Origin: Plumapathes pennacea
Lineage: Eukaryota; Cnidaria; Anthozoa; Antipatharia; Myriopathidae
NCBI GenBank assembly: GCA_964036295.1
Contig: OZ038471.1
Span: forward strand, 12,728,184 to 12,792,183
Reading direction: 5' to 3'
Length of the DNA: 64,000 nt
Made by a program: the position numbers and the translations under genes. Below, one piece after another: positions 1 through 10,901 of this stretch. Each line of letters begins with the position of its first letter. Within the stretch, counting starts at the first letter, position 1. The notes beneath the pieces were generated by a model. It had not been told where the DNA came from. It worked only from the letters and a program-made list of their open reading frames with translations, and did not search any database.

Positions 1-352
1 CTTCGACAGTTTTGATATTTGAAGAGCTTGACTCAGCGCAAGACTCTGCACTTGCGAATACTTAGCTCGATTTAGTAACTCGATTTCATACAGTGCTTCT
101 CTATTGTATTTAAGTTAAAGTATTTCTATTTGAATTACATTTCGACAAAACCTGATGGCGGCCCGGTTGAACGAACTTGAACGGTAAATTGCTCATTCAC
201 ATGGTCGCAATGTCTCGGTATTTTAAATCTCTACGGATTGATTGCAACCCAAGAATAAGGGTTAACTGTCAGTAAATTCAGTGTCAATCTTGCTCAAAAT
301 TTCTTATGTACATGTACGTTGATCTTAAACTTCCTTTCCTTGTGTTTCATAG
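1..352. other. upstream intron or 5' flank of collagen/Ig/SRCR gene
   Basis: No coding exon could be supported here. The first visible exon begins after an AG acceptor at 351-352 and requires an upstream exon ending in phase 1. A short open stretch from the ATG at 155 would join in the wrong phase and give a stop, so it was not used. The missing 5' exon or exons probably lie before the window. Confidence 0.4.
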
Positions 353-1051
353 CGATATTTGACACTGAAGACCCTAAAGAAGAAACCAATAAGGACACTA
401 CAAATGTGCGAATTCGTCGTGACGTCACAGCTCCCCGGTCCAACAGCACACCTTCCGCCATAAAAGAACAACTCGTTAAGAAGATTGATCGCCTGGTCAC
501 TGAAGCAAGCCTCAAGATATGCGCTGACAAGGGAGCCGTCTGTTTACCAGGTCCCTCTGGTCCTCCCGGTGAGCCTGGCTCCCGAGGTCAGAAAGGATCA
601 CGTGGTCGAAGAGGATGCAAAGGCAGACAAGGACCCAAAGGAACTCAAGGCATCATGGGACCACCTGGAAGAAACGGAAAGCAGGGCATCATGGGATCTG
701 TTGGAGCGCGTGGCGAGAAAGGCGAGAGAGGCGAAGGAGGTCCGCAAGGTATGCCGGGAGTGAAGGGAGATCCAGGGGAGTCAATCAGCACTCCCAGTGT
801 TGTTATCAGCCCAACATCGCTGACCGTGAATGAGAGCGAGGCTGCCTCGATGCAGTGTTCAGCTAGTGGTAATCCTAAGCCTGTGATAGTGTGGAGTAAA
901 GTCAGTGATTCACTGCCTGTATTGCGGTCAGCGGTGCTTCGTGGTAAGTTGGAGGTTCAGAAGTCACAGATGAATGACTCCGGAGTATACCAGTGTAAGG
1001 CAAGAAACATTTTAGGAGTGGCACAGCAACAAGTCAGGCTTCGAGTTAATG
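353..1051 (+). CDS. exon: collagen triplets plus Ig domain 1
   Basis: The exon is open in one frame, with the acceptor AG at 351-352 and a GTTGGT donor at 1052. The alternative donor GTAATC at 1056 gives the wrong phase for the next exon. It holds 26 Gly-X-Y triplets at 550-783, then an I-set-like Ig domain (SMQCSASGNP ... DSGVYQCKARN). The collagen stretch is charged (GEK, GER, KGD), as in short triple helices used for trimerisation. Confidence 0.8.
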
Positions 1052-3252
1052 GTTGGTAATCTTTTTATGTTTATCGACTGCATTACCTATATTTACGCTA
1101 CATCATTCTTTTATCGAAGCGCACTTCCCTTCGTTTAGGTGAGCTTAATCCACACAAAGATTGGTATTGATGATTAACAGTTTAATTGCATTCTTCTTAG
1201 TCATTCCGGTGAAGAATTTCTTTCATTTCACACGAGGTGATGACTATCAAAAAAGATTTGCCCTTTCAGCAAATACCTGAACAAAACACTGAATAAAAAG
1301 AAACATTGATTATAAACACTCTGCTCAGATACTTGTATTTGTTTTCTAGTTAGCTATTCAGTGTTGTAATTCTACCTTTTCTCTTTCAGGTCGCCCTCGT
1401 ATCTCTCTTTATCCGGGTCCCTTACACGTCAAAGAAGGAACCAACATTGTCCTTCCAGTCTGTCACACCACTGGATATCCAAACCCGACGGTTACCTGGA
1501 AACGAACATCTCAACCAATCCCGAGTCGTCGAGTGAGTTTTACTGGAAATAAACTGAGAATCAACTCAGTCCAAAAAACCGACACAGACACTTATACTTG
1601 TGAAGCTTCCAATCTCCTGGGCTCATCCTCTGCAACAACCTTCCTTGTTGTTGTAGGTCTTCCTACGTTTACTCTCAAGCCACCAGAAAATGCTACTCAT
1701 GGTAGGGGAGAAACATTGACTTTAAATTGTAGTGCTGTAGGAGATCTACAGCCAGTGATGAGCTGGTGGAAAGATGGCGGACAACTGCCGCGAGATAGAA
1801 CCACGATGACCAATGGGCTGCTGACGATAAAAAATTTGCAAAGTCACGATGCGGGGGAGTATGTGTGCACTGCAACGAGCGCGACGGTCTCTGATGTGCA
1901 GGCCAGAACTCGTGTCAGCATTGTAGGTAGGTCAATAATAAGACATAGTTAATTGTTGTGTGCAGCTTTTTAATTTGCTTTAATTTAAAACACCATTTCC
2001 AAGTTGCTCGTTACTCTCAGGCTCAGTGTAAAGCTTGTCTTCATATGTACTAAAATATCCTTTATTTTTAACATTTTCTTTGTAGCAAAAACCGTTTTGA
2101 CATATGTCTTTGTGTTTCAAAACACACATATACAAAAAGGAAGCTATTATGACAAAAACGGGGCAAAGTTGAATATATTCTTGGATTTATTTCATGGTGG
2201 TATAACAACACGCGTCACGCGAACTAACTCCAGCAATCATACTGTACGGTGTGATTAATAATGTAAACACAAAGAACTGCTAAATTAAAACTTGTCAATT
2301 GTAAAATATTTTATGCTTTCCCTCAAAAGAAGCGTCCTCGCTGGAAGGTGGTCTTGTGAGTGTTCACTTAAGCGTCATCACGTGATGGAATGAGACTCCC
2401 CTCTTTAACCCCTCAAGTGTTTAGCACGTGTTGTTGTGCAATAATACATGAGAAATAGGCTAAAGGAAAGCATAAAAATCCTATTCGCGAGCTAATTTTC
2501 CGTTTATTTACAAATCTATTTTTCAAGAAAAACCACTACATTTTCCACTTTTCAAAACGGTGTACATAAAAGATTTACGATAGAAAACAAACCAGCTATT
2601 CAAACAAATTCTGTCTGTAGGCATGCCAGCACTAATGGCAGCCACTTACTTTGAACAATATTGCTTCTCCAGAGTTGTTTGACTCGCGCTTCTCCTGTCC
2701 TGTCACTAGTCTAAGCTTATTTTGTCTTGTAAGTAGTTACACCACCATGTAAAATATCTTTTTGTCTGAAATTTGCCAAATATTAATGCAAATCAGCTTT
2801 GAAAGCGGGGCGAAAAACACCTCGTATTTATATATTTCCGAGGATTTATACATTAAAAATTTAAGGAAATTCACTTTATCGTCGGAAGTTTTACTTATTA
2901 AATTCAGTCTGACACTTTTTTGTATCTTAATCCTTCCACAGACATACCTAGTGTACGCCTAACACACGGGTCCTATGGTCGGGTGGAAGTTTTCGCTAAC
3001 GGCACGTGGGGAACGGTGTGTGATGATGCTTTTGACACTAACGCCGCCAATGTGGTGTGCAGACAGCTCGGCTACTCCGGAGCAGCAAGTTACCATTGTT
3101 GTGCGCATTTCGGACAAGGCAGCGGAGATATATTGATGGATAGTATAAAATGTACTGGATCGGAATCTTCCATACATGACTGTGCTCATATTGGATATGG
3201 TGTACATAATTGTGCTCATTGGGAAGATTCAGGTGTGAGGTGTTCGACTTAA
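353..3252 (+). CDS. collagen-Ig-SRCR extracellular protein, 5' end missing
   Basis: Three exons join in phase 1: 353-1051, 1390-1926 and 2942-3252 (stop TAA at 3250-3252). The product begins with an acidic linker, a dibasic RIRR site and a Cys-rich lead-in. It then has 26 uninterrupted Gly-X-Y triplets (550-783), one Ig domain in the rest of exon 1 and two Ig domains in exon 2, each with the Cys...Trp...D.G.Y.C pattern. The C-terminal SRCR domain carries the RVEVFANGTWGTVCDD and VVCRQLGY signatures. Collagen followed by a C-terminal SRCR recalls the class A scavenger receptor MARCO; the inserted Ig domains do not. A role in adhesion or microbe binding at the cell surface is inferred. Because the N terminus is missing, it is not known whether the protein is secreted or a type II membrane protein. 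Confidence 0.8.
1390..1926 (+). CDS. exon: Ig domains 2 and 3
   Basis: The acceptor is TTTCTCTTTCAG before 1390 and the donor is GTAGGT at 1927, both phase 1. Two consecutive Ig domains are visible. The first has VCHTTGYPNPTVTWKR and DTYTCEASN; the second has LNCSAVGD, MSWWKDGG and DAGEYVCTATS. Symmetric phase 1-1 exons are typical of shuffled extracellular modules. Confidence 0.8.
1927..2941 (+). other. intron between Ig and SRCR exons
   Basis: AT-rich and without a supportable gene or recognised mobile element. It ends in the acceptor TCCTTCCACAG. Confidence 0.5.
2942..3252 (+). CDS. terminal exon: SRCR domain
   Basis: One scavenger receptor cysteine-rich domain of about 100 residues fills this exon. 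The conserved order is RL..G..GRVEV, GTWGTVCDD, VVCRQLGY, the Cys pair in SYHCCAHFG, ILMDSIKCTGSE, IHDCAH and GVRCS. The stop follows the last Cys closely, so SRCR is the C-terminal module. Confidence 0.85.
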
Positions 3253-3664
3253 AACCTCAGTCTAGAGTGTTTATTAAGCAGTCGCATGCAAACTAATTTT
3301 TATATTATGGATAAGAACAACACTTCTAGATATTACAACCGATTTTTTGTGCAAATCTGAGTTATACCGGATATAGAAATGATTTTTTGAAAAAGTGCTC
3401 TGAACTGAGATTTGCGAGAATTGAAATTTAGACTGTCTTTGCCCCGACACCAGATATTCAACATTTGACCTATAATTCTATTTATAGGTTAAAATTCCTC
3501 GTAAATGTCTTTCTAATCAATAGATGAAGACATTTAAGTATAGAGTTTAGTTGCGCGGTCGCGTGTGAAGGTTTTCGTGGTCCTCCGAATCCCTTTCATT
3601 TTAGTCATTTTGAGGCGTAGCGGTTTTAGTTTTTTTCTTGAAATTCCAAAAAAAAATTGAACAA

Positions 3665-3670
3665 AATAAA
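3665..3670 (+). terminator. candidate polyadenylation signal (AATAAA)
   Basis: An AATAAA lies about 410 bp after the SRCR stop codon in AT-rich DNA. It is a plausible 3' end for the collagen/Ig/SRCR gene, but no downstream element was identified. Confidence 0.3.
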
Positions 3671-4480
3671 TATATGAGAGTAATTGGCACATCATAGGAT
3701 ATCTCTGGACAAAATATGAAGAACCCCGATTTTTGACCGATGTGCCACATTTTTCTCATTTCACCCGGCGTTTAGGAAAATTCGCTCTTAAATTGTAAAT
3801 ATTGTTTTCGGGAGCTTATAACGGGACTTTGCTTTAATCCATTCTATTTACTGCCCAGGGCAGTGATTCACGTTGAACGTGTTCCAATGATGTCAAAGAA
3901 AATATTATTTCATAAATATTTACAAAATTTAAATTTCTGTGCTGTCGAATGTCCGTCTCTGAGTATCTATTTATTTTTGTCCGTTTATTAATACGATTTT
4001 TCAAGGACGATTTAATCGACTAGACAGGTAACTCGCCCATATGGCCCATCTTTAATTCAAACAATACATTGCATATCAAAACATTTGTTATACATGCAGG
4101 AACATTTCCTGAAACCTTAATGCAATTCTGGTATTACGCCGAGACTTACTCTGATTTTGAGATTGGGCCAAAAAATGGCCGATTTTCGAAAAAACGGCCC
4201 GTTTTGACGAAAACTCTCAAACACTTCAGACTTTCAGGAAAACGTTCTGGGACTATAACGAGACTTTCTGCAATACATTTGTCTTTCTTGCTTTTTTTTC
4301 TTTTTCTTTTTCTTTTTTCACACGGTTGGCGGGATATAGCAAGAAAACTACGCATTTTTATGCTCTTTGAAAACGGTGAAAGTTCATCCCTTGGAAAGTT
4401 CATCCCACGCTTTCTTACGCTCCCGTCTTTTTCTGCCTTTCGTACTGTCTTACTTCATATATTACTTAATACAAATACAA
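3671..4480. other. intergenic, no gene seen
   Basis: AT-rich sequence with an imperfect inverted repeat of ATGGCCGATTTTCG type near 4175-4205 and a T-rich tract at 4290-4320. A 138-codon open frame at 4069-4485 shows no recognisable domain and probably is not a gene. Confidence 0.4.
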
Positions 4481-4481
4481 G

Positions 4482-5657
4482 GTGACTAATGCTTGGATCC
4501 AGCGAGTTTCTGAAGGGCCTGTTATCAGAGGTGGTGATCGAGAAGCCTTGCAAAACCTCGCTGACGACTTAAAGAGCTGTGAAGTAACCTTGAGAGTAGC
4601 TGGGAGGCTAGGTCAGATCAACAATGAGGATAGGCTGGTGAAGATACTCGAACGAGTGCCAGGATTCATAAAGTCGAGATGGCAAAAGAAGGTGCAAGAT
4701 ATCAGAAAGGAAGGCAGAGATACAAACATTGAAGACGTGACGGAAATAGTTAGAGCAGCAGCTGAAGAGAAGAATGATCCAGTGTTTGGTGCTATCATGG
4801 AGGCTGGTAGTAGAGACGAACGCAACAAGGGAAGGGTCCAGAACAGACAGGTTCGTGGAGCGTCTAAAGGCTACAACTTCAGCACCCAGGCGAATTCGAA
4901 GGAATTCTGCAGTAGGAATGACAGCATGAAGCTTGCATGCTACTTCTGTGGAGATCATCACAAGTTGCAGGAATGTACAACCTTCCGAGCTAAATCAAGT
5001 GAAGACCAACTACGATTTGTGCGTGAACGGAAACTCTGTGAGAACTGTCTATCTTCTACTCACTACGCTAGCGGCTGTAAGAACCCCAAAGGGTGCAGAT
5101 CCCAAGACTGCAGAATTCTACGTAAACACAGAGAATCTCTACACGATGCCTTATGGGTTGTGATCAGTGAAGGTCGAGGGCAAGGTGGTGGAACAAGAAC
5201 CGTCACCACTCCAAGCTGGTCTCAGGATGACGGCTCTGCCAATGTTCAAAATGGGTTCACAGGAATCACGAGTACAAATAAAGGTAACTCCATTGGGGCT
5301 TGGTCAGAGAGTAAGGCCTTGCCAATCGTTCCAGTCAAGGTGAAGGCGAGAGGAAGAGAAGAAACATTGAAGGTATATGCTTTGCTTGACAGCGGCTCCC
5401 CATGTACGTGGTGTACTGAGAAGTTGGCGAGGAACCTTGGTGCAGAAGGACCTACAGTTCAGATCTCCTTGACGACAATTGAGATGGAGAACAGCCTAAC
5501 ACTCTCCTCCAAGGTCAATCTTGAAATAATGGATTTGGAAGAGAATGTGATGATTGAGTTGCCTGATGTCCTATCAAAGAAGAAGTTAAATATCTCTTCG
5601 AGTGGCATTTCAAGTCAAGACGATGTTGACAGGTGGCCTCACCTCAAGGGAATCTAA
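4482..5657 (+). pseudogene. BEL/Pao gag C-terminus and protease region
   Basis: Begins inside the DUF1759-type gag region (residues 1-100 of this frame). Two CCHC knuckles follow: C-YF-C-GDHH-KLQEC near 4938 and C-EN-C-LSST-H-YASGC near 5037. A retropepsin-like LLDSGS motif lies near 5382. The frame is interrupted by TAA at 5655-5657, but homology continues in the same frame afterwards, so a single substitution separates it from the RT part. Confidence 0.8.
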
Positions 5658-7877
5658 CTTCCTGATAAGTTCGCGGGAGAGATAGAGTTGCTAATCGGCC
5701 AAGATGTACCTCTAGCAATGGAGCCTGTTGAAGTCAGGAAAAGCCAAAATCATGGGCCATATGCGACGAGGACGAGACTTGGCTGGGCTCTAAACGGACC
5801 ACTAGGTAGATGTGGGGCGACCAAGGGGAAACATGTGAATTTTGTACGAACCAATGAGCTGCTAATTCAGCAGTTCGAACGCTACGTAAACCTGGAGTTC
5901 AACGACTCAATTTCTGAAGAGAAAGCTGTCATGTCACGGGACGACAAGCGAGCGCTGTTGAGCTATGAAGAATCAGTGCGATTAACCAATGGTCACTATG
6001 AGATTGCCATACCATGGAAGGAGTGTGCACCTGATCTGCCTAACAACAAGCCAATGGCAGAACATCGAATGAGACACTTACGGAGGAAGCTGGTCAAGGA
6101 TCTGGAGCTGTTCAAGTACTCCACCTTCATGGATGACCTTCTCGAGAAAGGGTACGCGAGGAAGGTGCCAGACTGTGATTTGGACCGAAGGAATGGCAAA
6201 GTGTGGTACTTACCTCATCACTCTGTAGTCAACCCCCAGAAGCCGGACAAGCTGCGCATTGTTTTTGACTGTGCTGCGAAGTATCGGGGAGTATCGCTTA
6301 ACGACCGGATTCTAAAGGGACCAGACCTCACTAACAAGTTGGTTGGCGTTCTGCTCAGGTTTCGGGAAGAACCAGTGGCACTGATGGCGGATGTAGAAGC
6401 CATGTTTCATCAAGTCAGAGTTTGCCCAGATGATGTCGACGCCTTGCGATTCCTTCGGTATCCAAACAACGATCTCGGTCGAGAGCCTGAAGAATACCAG
6501 ATGTTGGTACACCTGTTTGGTGGAGTGTGGTCTCCGAGTTGTGCCAACTTCGCATTGCGGAAGACAGCCGAGAGCAACAGTGATCACTTTGATGCTGTGA
6601 CAGTTCAAACTGTAAGCAAGAACTCCTGCGTGGACGACTGCTTGAAATCGGTCGAATCTGAAGAGGCCATTAAGGTGTCCAGAGAGCTTCGTCAGATTCT
6701 AGCCAGCGGCGGATTCAACTTGAGCAACAGCAGGAAAGTTCTTGAAACCATCCCAGTGAGAGAAAGAGCCAAGGAGGTCAAGGAGCTGGGTCTCGACAGA
6801 GAAAAGCTGCCAATAGAGAGGGGACTTGGCGTCTTTTGGAACATTGAAACAGACAGATTCATGTTCAAAATCAAGATCAAGGACAAACCATCGACACGTA
6901 GAGGGTTGCTCAGCGTTGTGTCTTCAGTCTACGATCCTTTGGGTTTCGTATGCCCCTTCATCCTGCCAGTAAAGGCGATTCTTCAGGACCTCTGCCGAAG
7001 AGACCTTGGGTGGGACGACGCAATTCCCGATGAGCATCTGGTTCGATGGCAACGATGGCTTGATGAGTTACCCAAGTTGGGGCAGTTCTCAATCAACCGC
7101 TGTCTTAAACCCCCGGGGTTTGAGGATGTGGCGAGCGCACAGCTGCATCACTTTGCGGACGCCTCTGAGCTGGGCTATGGAGCAGTGACTTTCTTGAAGC
7201 TTGTTGATTCGCGAGGCGATGTTGGCTGTTCCTTCGTCATGGGAAAGTCTCGAGTGGTTCCTCTCAAGCACATGACGATTCCTCGTTTGGAGCTGTCCGC
7301 AGCTACGGTTGCTGTACGATTGGACAAGATGATAAGAAAGGAACTGGACATAACAGTTAGCGAGTCAGTCTTTTGGACAGACAGCACAGCAGTACTGCAG
7401 TACATAGAGAACAACGACAGGCGTTTCCACACCTTTGTTGCAAGTAGGCTCAGCGTCATTCATGATGGGTTCTCACCAACTCAGTGGAGACATGTGGACA
7501 CTAAGAGGAACCCTGCTGATCACACTTCGAGAGAACAGTCTGCCGAAGACCTGCTGGCAAACACCGCCTGGATGAAGGGACCAGCCTTCCTCTGGCAAAG
7601 CGAAGAAACCTGGCCGCGAAGACCTGCGGGCTTGAAGGATATCCCAAACAACGACCCAGAAGTGAAGCTAGAAGTGCAAGTGCATGTCGCGACCTTGGAC
7701 AATGGAGAGGATGTTCTGCAGGTACTCATCTTGGAACACACACAGAAGGGCCACTGCGTGGATGCTTCGTTACAAATCCTGGCTTCTGAGCAAAGTTCGA
7801 CAAAGGTCAAGTCCGCTTCTCAACATGAAGCCGACAAGGGAAGGAAGAACCACAGTCGACGAGATGAAGTATGCTGA
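5658..7877 (+). pseudogene. BEL/Pao reverse transcriptase and RNase H
   Basis: RT fingers and palm are recognisable by WYLPHHSVVNP, LRIVFDCAAK, LMADVEAMFHQV and LFGGVWSPSCANFAL. The active-site box reads SCVDDCLKS: the usual Tyr before VDD is Cys, which may be a mutation. RNase H follows with HHFADASELGYGA, IPRLELSAA, FWTDSTAVLQYI and WRHVDTKRNPADHTSR. The frame runs into stop TGA at 7875-7877. Homology has already moved to the +1 frame near 7715, where SSWN..RRATAWMLRYKSWL is read. Confidence 0.85.
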
Positions 7878-8291
7878 GCAAGAAATCCTGAAGTACGTTC
7901 AAGGACAAGCCTTCGGGGAAGAATTAAGTAGTATGAAGAGGGAAAATTCAAGTGAGAGTGATGAATCTATGAATAAAGCTGGATACGTAAAGAAGTCAAG
8001 CCCCATTTGCAGTTTGGACCCTGTGATTGTTGACCGACTGCTTCGCGTTGGAGGTCGATTGGGGCGCTCCCCCATTGAGTTCGATGCGAGACACCAGATC
8101 ATCCTACCAAAGCGCCATCATGTCGTGGACTTGATTGTGAGCACTATCATTTAGTCTCTGGGCACTCTGGCCAGAAGTATGTTCTGGCGCTCTTAAGGGA
8201 GAAGTTTTGGATCATCAAGGCAAGAGTCACCGTGCGCAGGGTATTGAGATGCTGTTTCGACTGCAGAAGACGACAAGAGCCCCTTGATTAG
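7715..8291 (+). pseudogene. BEL/Pao integrase zinc-binding region, frameshifted
   Basis: Read in one frame to about 8138 (LRVGGRLGRSPIEFDARHQIILPKRHHVVDLIV), then in the RT frame (HYHLVSGHSGQKYVLALLREKFWI ... CCFDCRR). Together these give the HHCC zinc-binding module. The frame change near 8138 and the TAG at 8289-8291 break it. Confidence 0.75.
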
Positions 8292-8297
8292 CAGAAG

Positions 8298-9248
8298 ATG
8301 GTGGACTTGCCGGCGGATCGTGAAACTCCAGACAAGCCTCCTTTTAGCCACGTAGGAGTTGACTGTTTTGGGCCATACTATGTAAAACGGGGTCGCATCA
8401 TGGTGAAGAGGTACGGAGTCATCTTTAATTGCTTGGCGATTCGAGCAGTCCACATTGAAGTTGTCCAAAGCATGGATACGGATTGGTTTCTAAACGCACT
8501 GAGGAGATTCATTGCAAGAAGAGGTCAACCTGAGGAAATAAGATCTGATAATGGCGGAAACTTCACCTGTGGAGAGAAGGAATTGCGAGACGCAGTAGCT
8601 AGTTGGAATCAAGAACGGATTTATGAGTTCCTACTTCAACGAGAGATACGTTGGATCTTCAACCCCCCTGCGGCATCTCACATGGGTGGTGTCTGGGAGA
8701 GAGCAATCAGAACAACAAGGAAGGTCCTGAATGCGCTTCTGAAACAGCAGACCATAGATGACGAGGGCCTAACTACGCTGATGTGCGAGGTTGAGACGAT
8801 TGTAAACGGCAGACCGCTGAACAAAGTATCCGACGACCCCAGGGATGTGGGAGCACTAACCCCGAATCATTTGTTACTTCTCCGTGCCGGGCCAGAGTTA
8901 CCACCTGGAATTTTTGATAGGAGAGATCTGTACAGCGTGAGACGATGGAGACAAGTTCAGTATCTTGCTGACGTGTTTTGGAAACGCTGGACAAGAGATT
9001 ACTTGCCTTCGCTGCAACAAAGACAGAAATGGACCAAGCCGCGCAGTAATTTGGCTGTTGGGGACATAGTACTGGTGGCGGATCAATCGATGCCTAGATG
9101 CTCTTGGCCTATCGCACGCGTCTTCGACATTTATCGAGGTGAAGATGGGTGCGTTAGGAACGCAACGGTCAGGACGAAGTCAGCAAGCCTGGTTCGCCCA
9201 ATTACCAAGCTGTGCCTCCTCGAATCTGCCAAAGATGATGACCTATAG
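8298..9248 (+). pseudogene. BEL/Pao integrase core and C-terminal domain
   Basis: The DDE catalytic residues are in place: Asp in [10 protein letters not shown], Asp in IRSDNGGNF and Glu in [14 protein letters not shown]. The DUF5641-like tail follows ([32 protein letters not shown]). This stretch is uninterrupted for 316 codons, and it shares the RT frame, separated by the TAG at 8289. Confidence 0.85.
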
Positions 9249-9407
9249 AACTTTGCTAGTTTTACGTGTAATCGTTTGACTGAATGGATTGTTGATGTTG
9301 GGATAGCAGCATAATTGTGTAACTTGGACACGTACGTTTATTTATTTGTCCTCACGTGAGCGTTTTTGGAAAACGGCTCCCATTGTACGCCGTTTTAGGG
9401 GCGGGTA

Positions 9408-9750
9408 TGTTGCGGCCAAATATGTTTTTGGCTAGTTTCGTCGCTACCCTTATATTACCATATTTGGTAGACAGCGTGTCGTGACGCGAGGAGGAATGGG
9501 TCAGACAGTGAGGGACATGTTTTTTTTGCTTTGAACTTAGTCGGGATTGTTTTGTTCGCCGATCGTTTCTACGTGCTCTAATACATTTGTAAGTACTGTT
9601 TTTGTTTCGTTTTTACTTGGATTTCAGTTTTGTAATATTCATGTTATGTTGCAGGAACCATCCTGTCGAGAAGCGACGATAAAGACATATTGTTTGACGT
9701 TCTCAGGGAACGCGTTCGTTTATTAGAGTAGACGTGGACGAAGCCACACA
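9408..9750 (+). repeat. probable 3' LTR of the BEL/Pao element
   Basis: Starts with TGTTGCGGCC immediately after a purine-rich tract, as expected for an LTR. No 5' copy exists in the window for comparison, so the right end is a guess. Confidence 0.4.
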
Positions 9751-10518
9751 CGATACCTTCACGCTTATGCTTTGCCCTGTTATACTCCCTTTGTTTTTGA
9801 AGGCGAGCTTCATTTATTTCAGAATTCAAAGTGACAATCATCCAAATCTGTTCTGACTTTGCTGAGTGTGCATTGCTTATATGGACGAATCTTTTTGTTA
9901 GTGATTGTGAGAGTAAAGTGAGAGTAAGAAGTTATAACTTGGAATGTGGCTGAAATATGGCATTTATGAGTTGCTGGAACAGGGAAAGAGGTATCTATAG
10001 TAGATATAAAGTACATGACTTGTATATTTATGTGTACTGTACATTATATTTTCTGCCTGTATTTATGTTATGGTGTTTATGGCTGATAGTCTTGTTGTTT
10101 TATATGTCATTTTCAAACATGCATCATCAGAAAACTGGTGTGCAACAGCTTTGACATTTTCAATGGAATCACACAAATTTTCTGAAGGAGTTGAAGAAAG
10201 TTACAAAGGCCATGAATGGTCCATTTTATTGTAACGCGACCGGGGGACTAGCTCAACAAGTAGACTTTTATCAACAAGACTTGGCTTTATTGCGTTCCTC
10301 ACAGCAGCTTGGAGATTCACAAATCAACCTTCTAAATTACCAGTACTGCCTTATCATTACTACTACCTTGCACAATCTATATACGTCAATGAGTATTTGG
10401 AAACATGCCTAAACAAGGAGACATCAGGTGAGCGTCTCAGCTAAAGTCGGCCTGTAACATGATAATTTATTGAGCAATGTTTGTCACTTATTATTAGCAA
10501 CATGTGTTTAGTCAGGGC
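9751..10518. other. intergenic, no gene seen
   Basis: AT-rich; open frames are short and unrecognisable. Part of the left end may still belong to the retrotransposon LTR. Confidence 0.35.
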
Positions 10519-10529
10519 GGAATACTTTC

Positions 10530-10890
10530 CGGGGGGGAGCACTCATCATAATCTTGGGTGGGGTGTGCTGCCCAGTCCTGAAAACCCTTACCATTTCAGA
10601 CCAAAATACCTGATTTACATACCCTATTTCAGACCTGACTCAAAAATTTATACCCTATTTCAAACCTTTTTTAGGGATTTTTTGTTCTTTTGCAGCAATT
10701 TTCGCCTTGTGTTTTCTTCCATTTGCCGTGTAATGTCCCCGGCGACATATTTCTGTTAAAATCATACCTATCCCAGACCAAAAAGACAAAATCGATACCC
10801 TATTTCAGACCAAAAATGCTTGAAAATGATACCCTTTAGGGCAGCACATACCTATATGGCTTGTATATCGGAGTACCTCCCCTCCCCCCC
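10530..10890. mobile_element. R-family MITE-like element (copy 1), 11-bp target duplication
   Basis: A 361-bp block beginning CGGGGGGGAGCACTC and ending GAGTACCTCCCCTCCCCCCC, flanked by GGAATACTTTC at 10519-10529 and 10891-10901. The interior repeats the phrase CTATTTCAGACC with spacing of about 30 bp. Related blocks lie at 15330-15665, 61190-61562 (reversed) and 62510-62863. A 9-11 bp duplication is known for Mutator-like elements; the assignment is inference. Confidence 0.6.
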
Positions 10891-10901
10891 GGAATACTTT
10901 C

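Larger units (their letters stand above)
4482..9750 (+). mobile_element. BEL/Pao LTR retrotransposon, 5'-truncated and degenerate
   Basis: Domain order is gag remnant (end of the DUF1759 region), zinc knuckles, aspartic protease, reverse transcriptase, RNase H, integrase and DUF5641-like tail. This order and the sequence signatures are those of BEL/Pao elements. Homology starts abruptly near 4480 inside gag, so the 5' LTR, primer site and most of gag are absent. A purine-rich tract ending GGGGCGGGTA precedes a TG that probably begins the 3' LTR at 9408. In-frame stops at 5655 and 8289 and frame changes near 7715 and 8138 make it non-functional. The 3' limit is approximate. Confidence 0.85.

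Noticed and set aside
155..183. ATGGCGGCCCGG open stretch with GTAAAT donor as first exon of the collagen/Ig/SRCR gene
   Set aside because: It would end in phase 2 and create an immediate stop when joined to 353.
4069..4485. 138-codon frame before the BEL element
   Set aside because: Low-complexity and without domain; ends at the truncation junction by chance.
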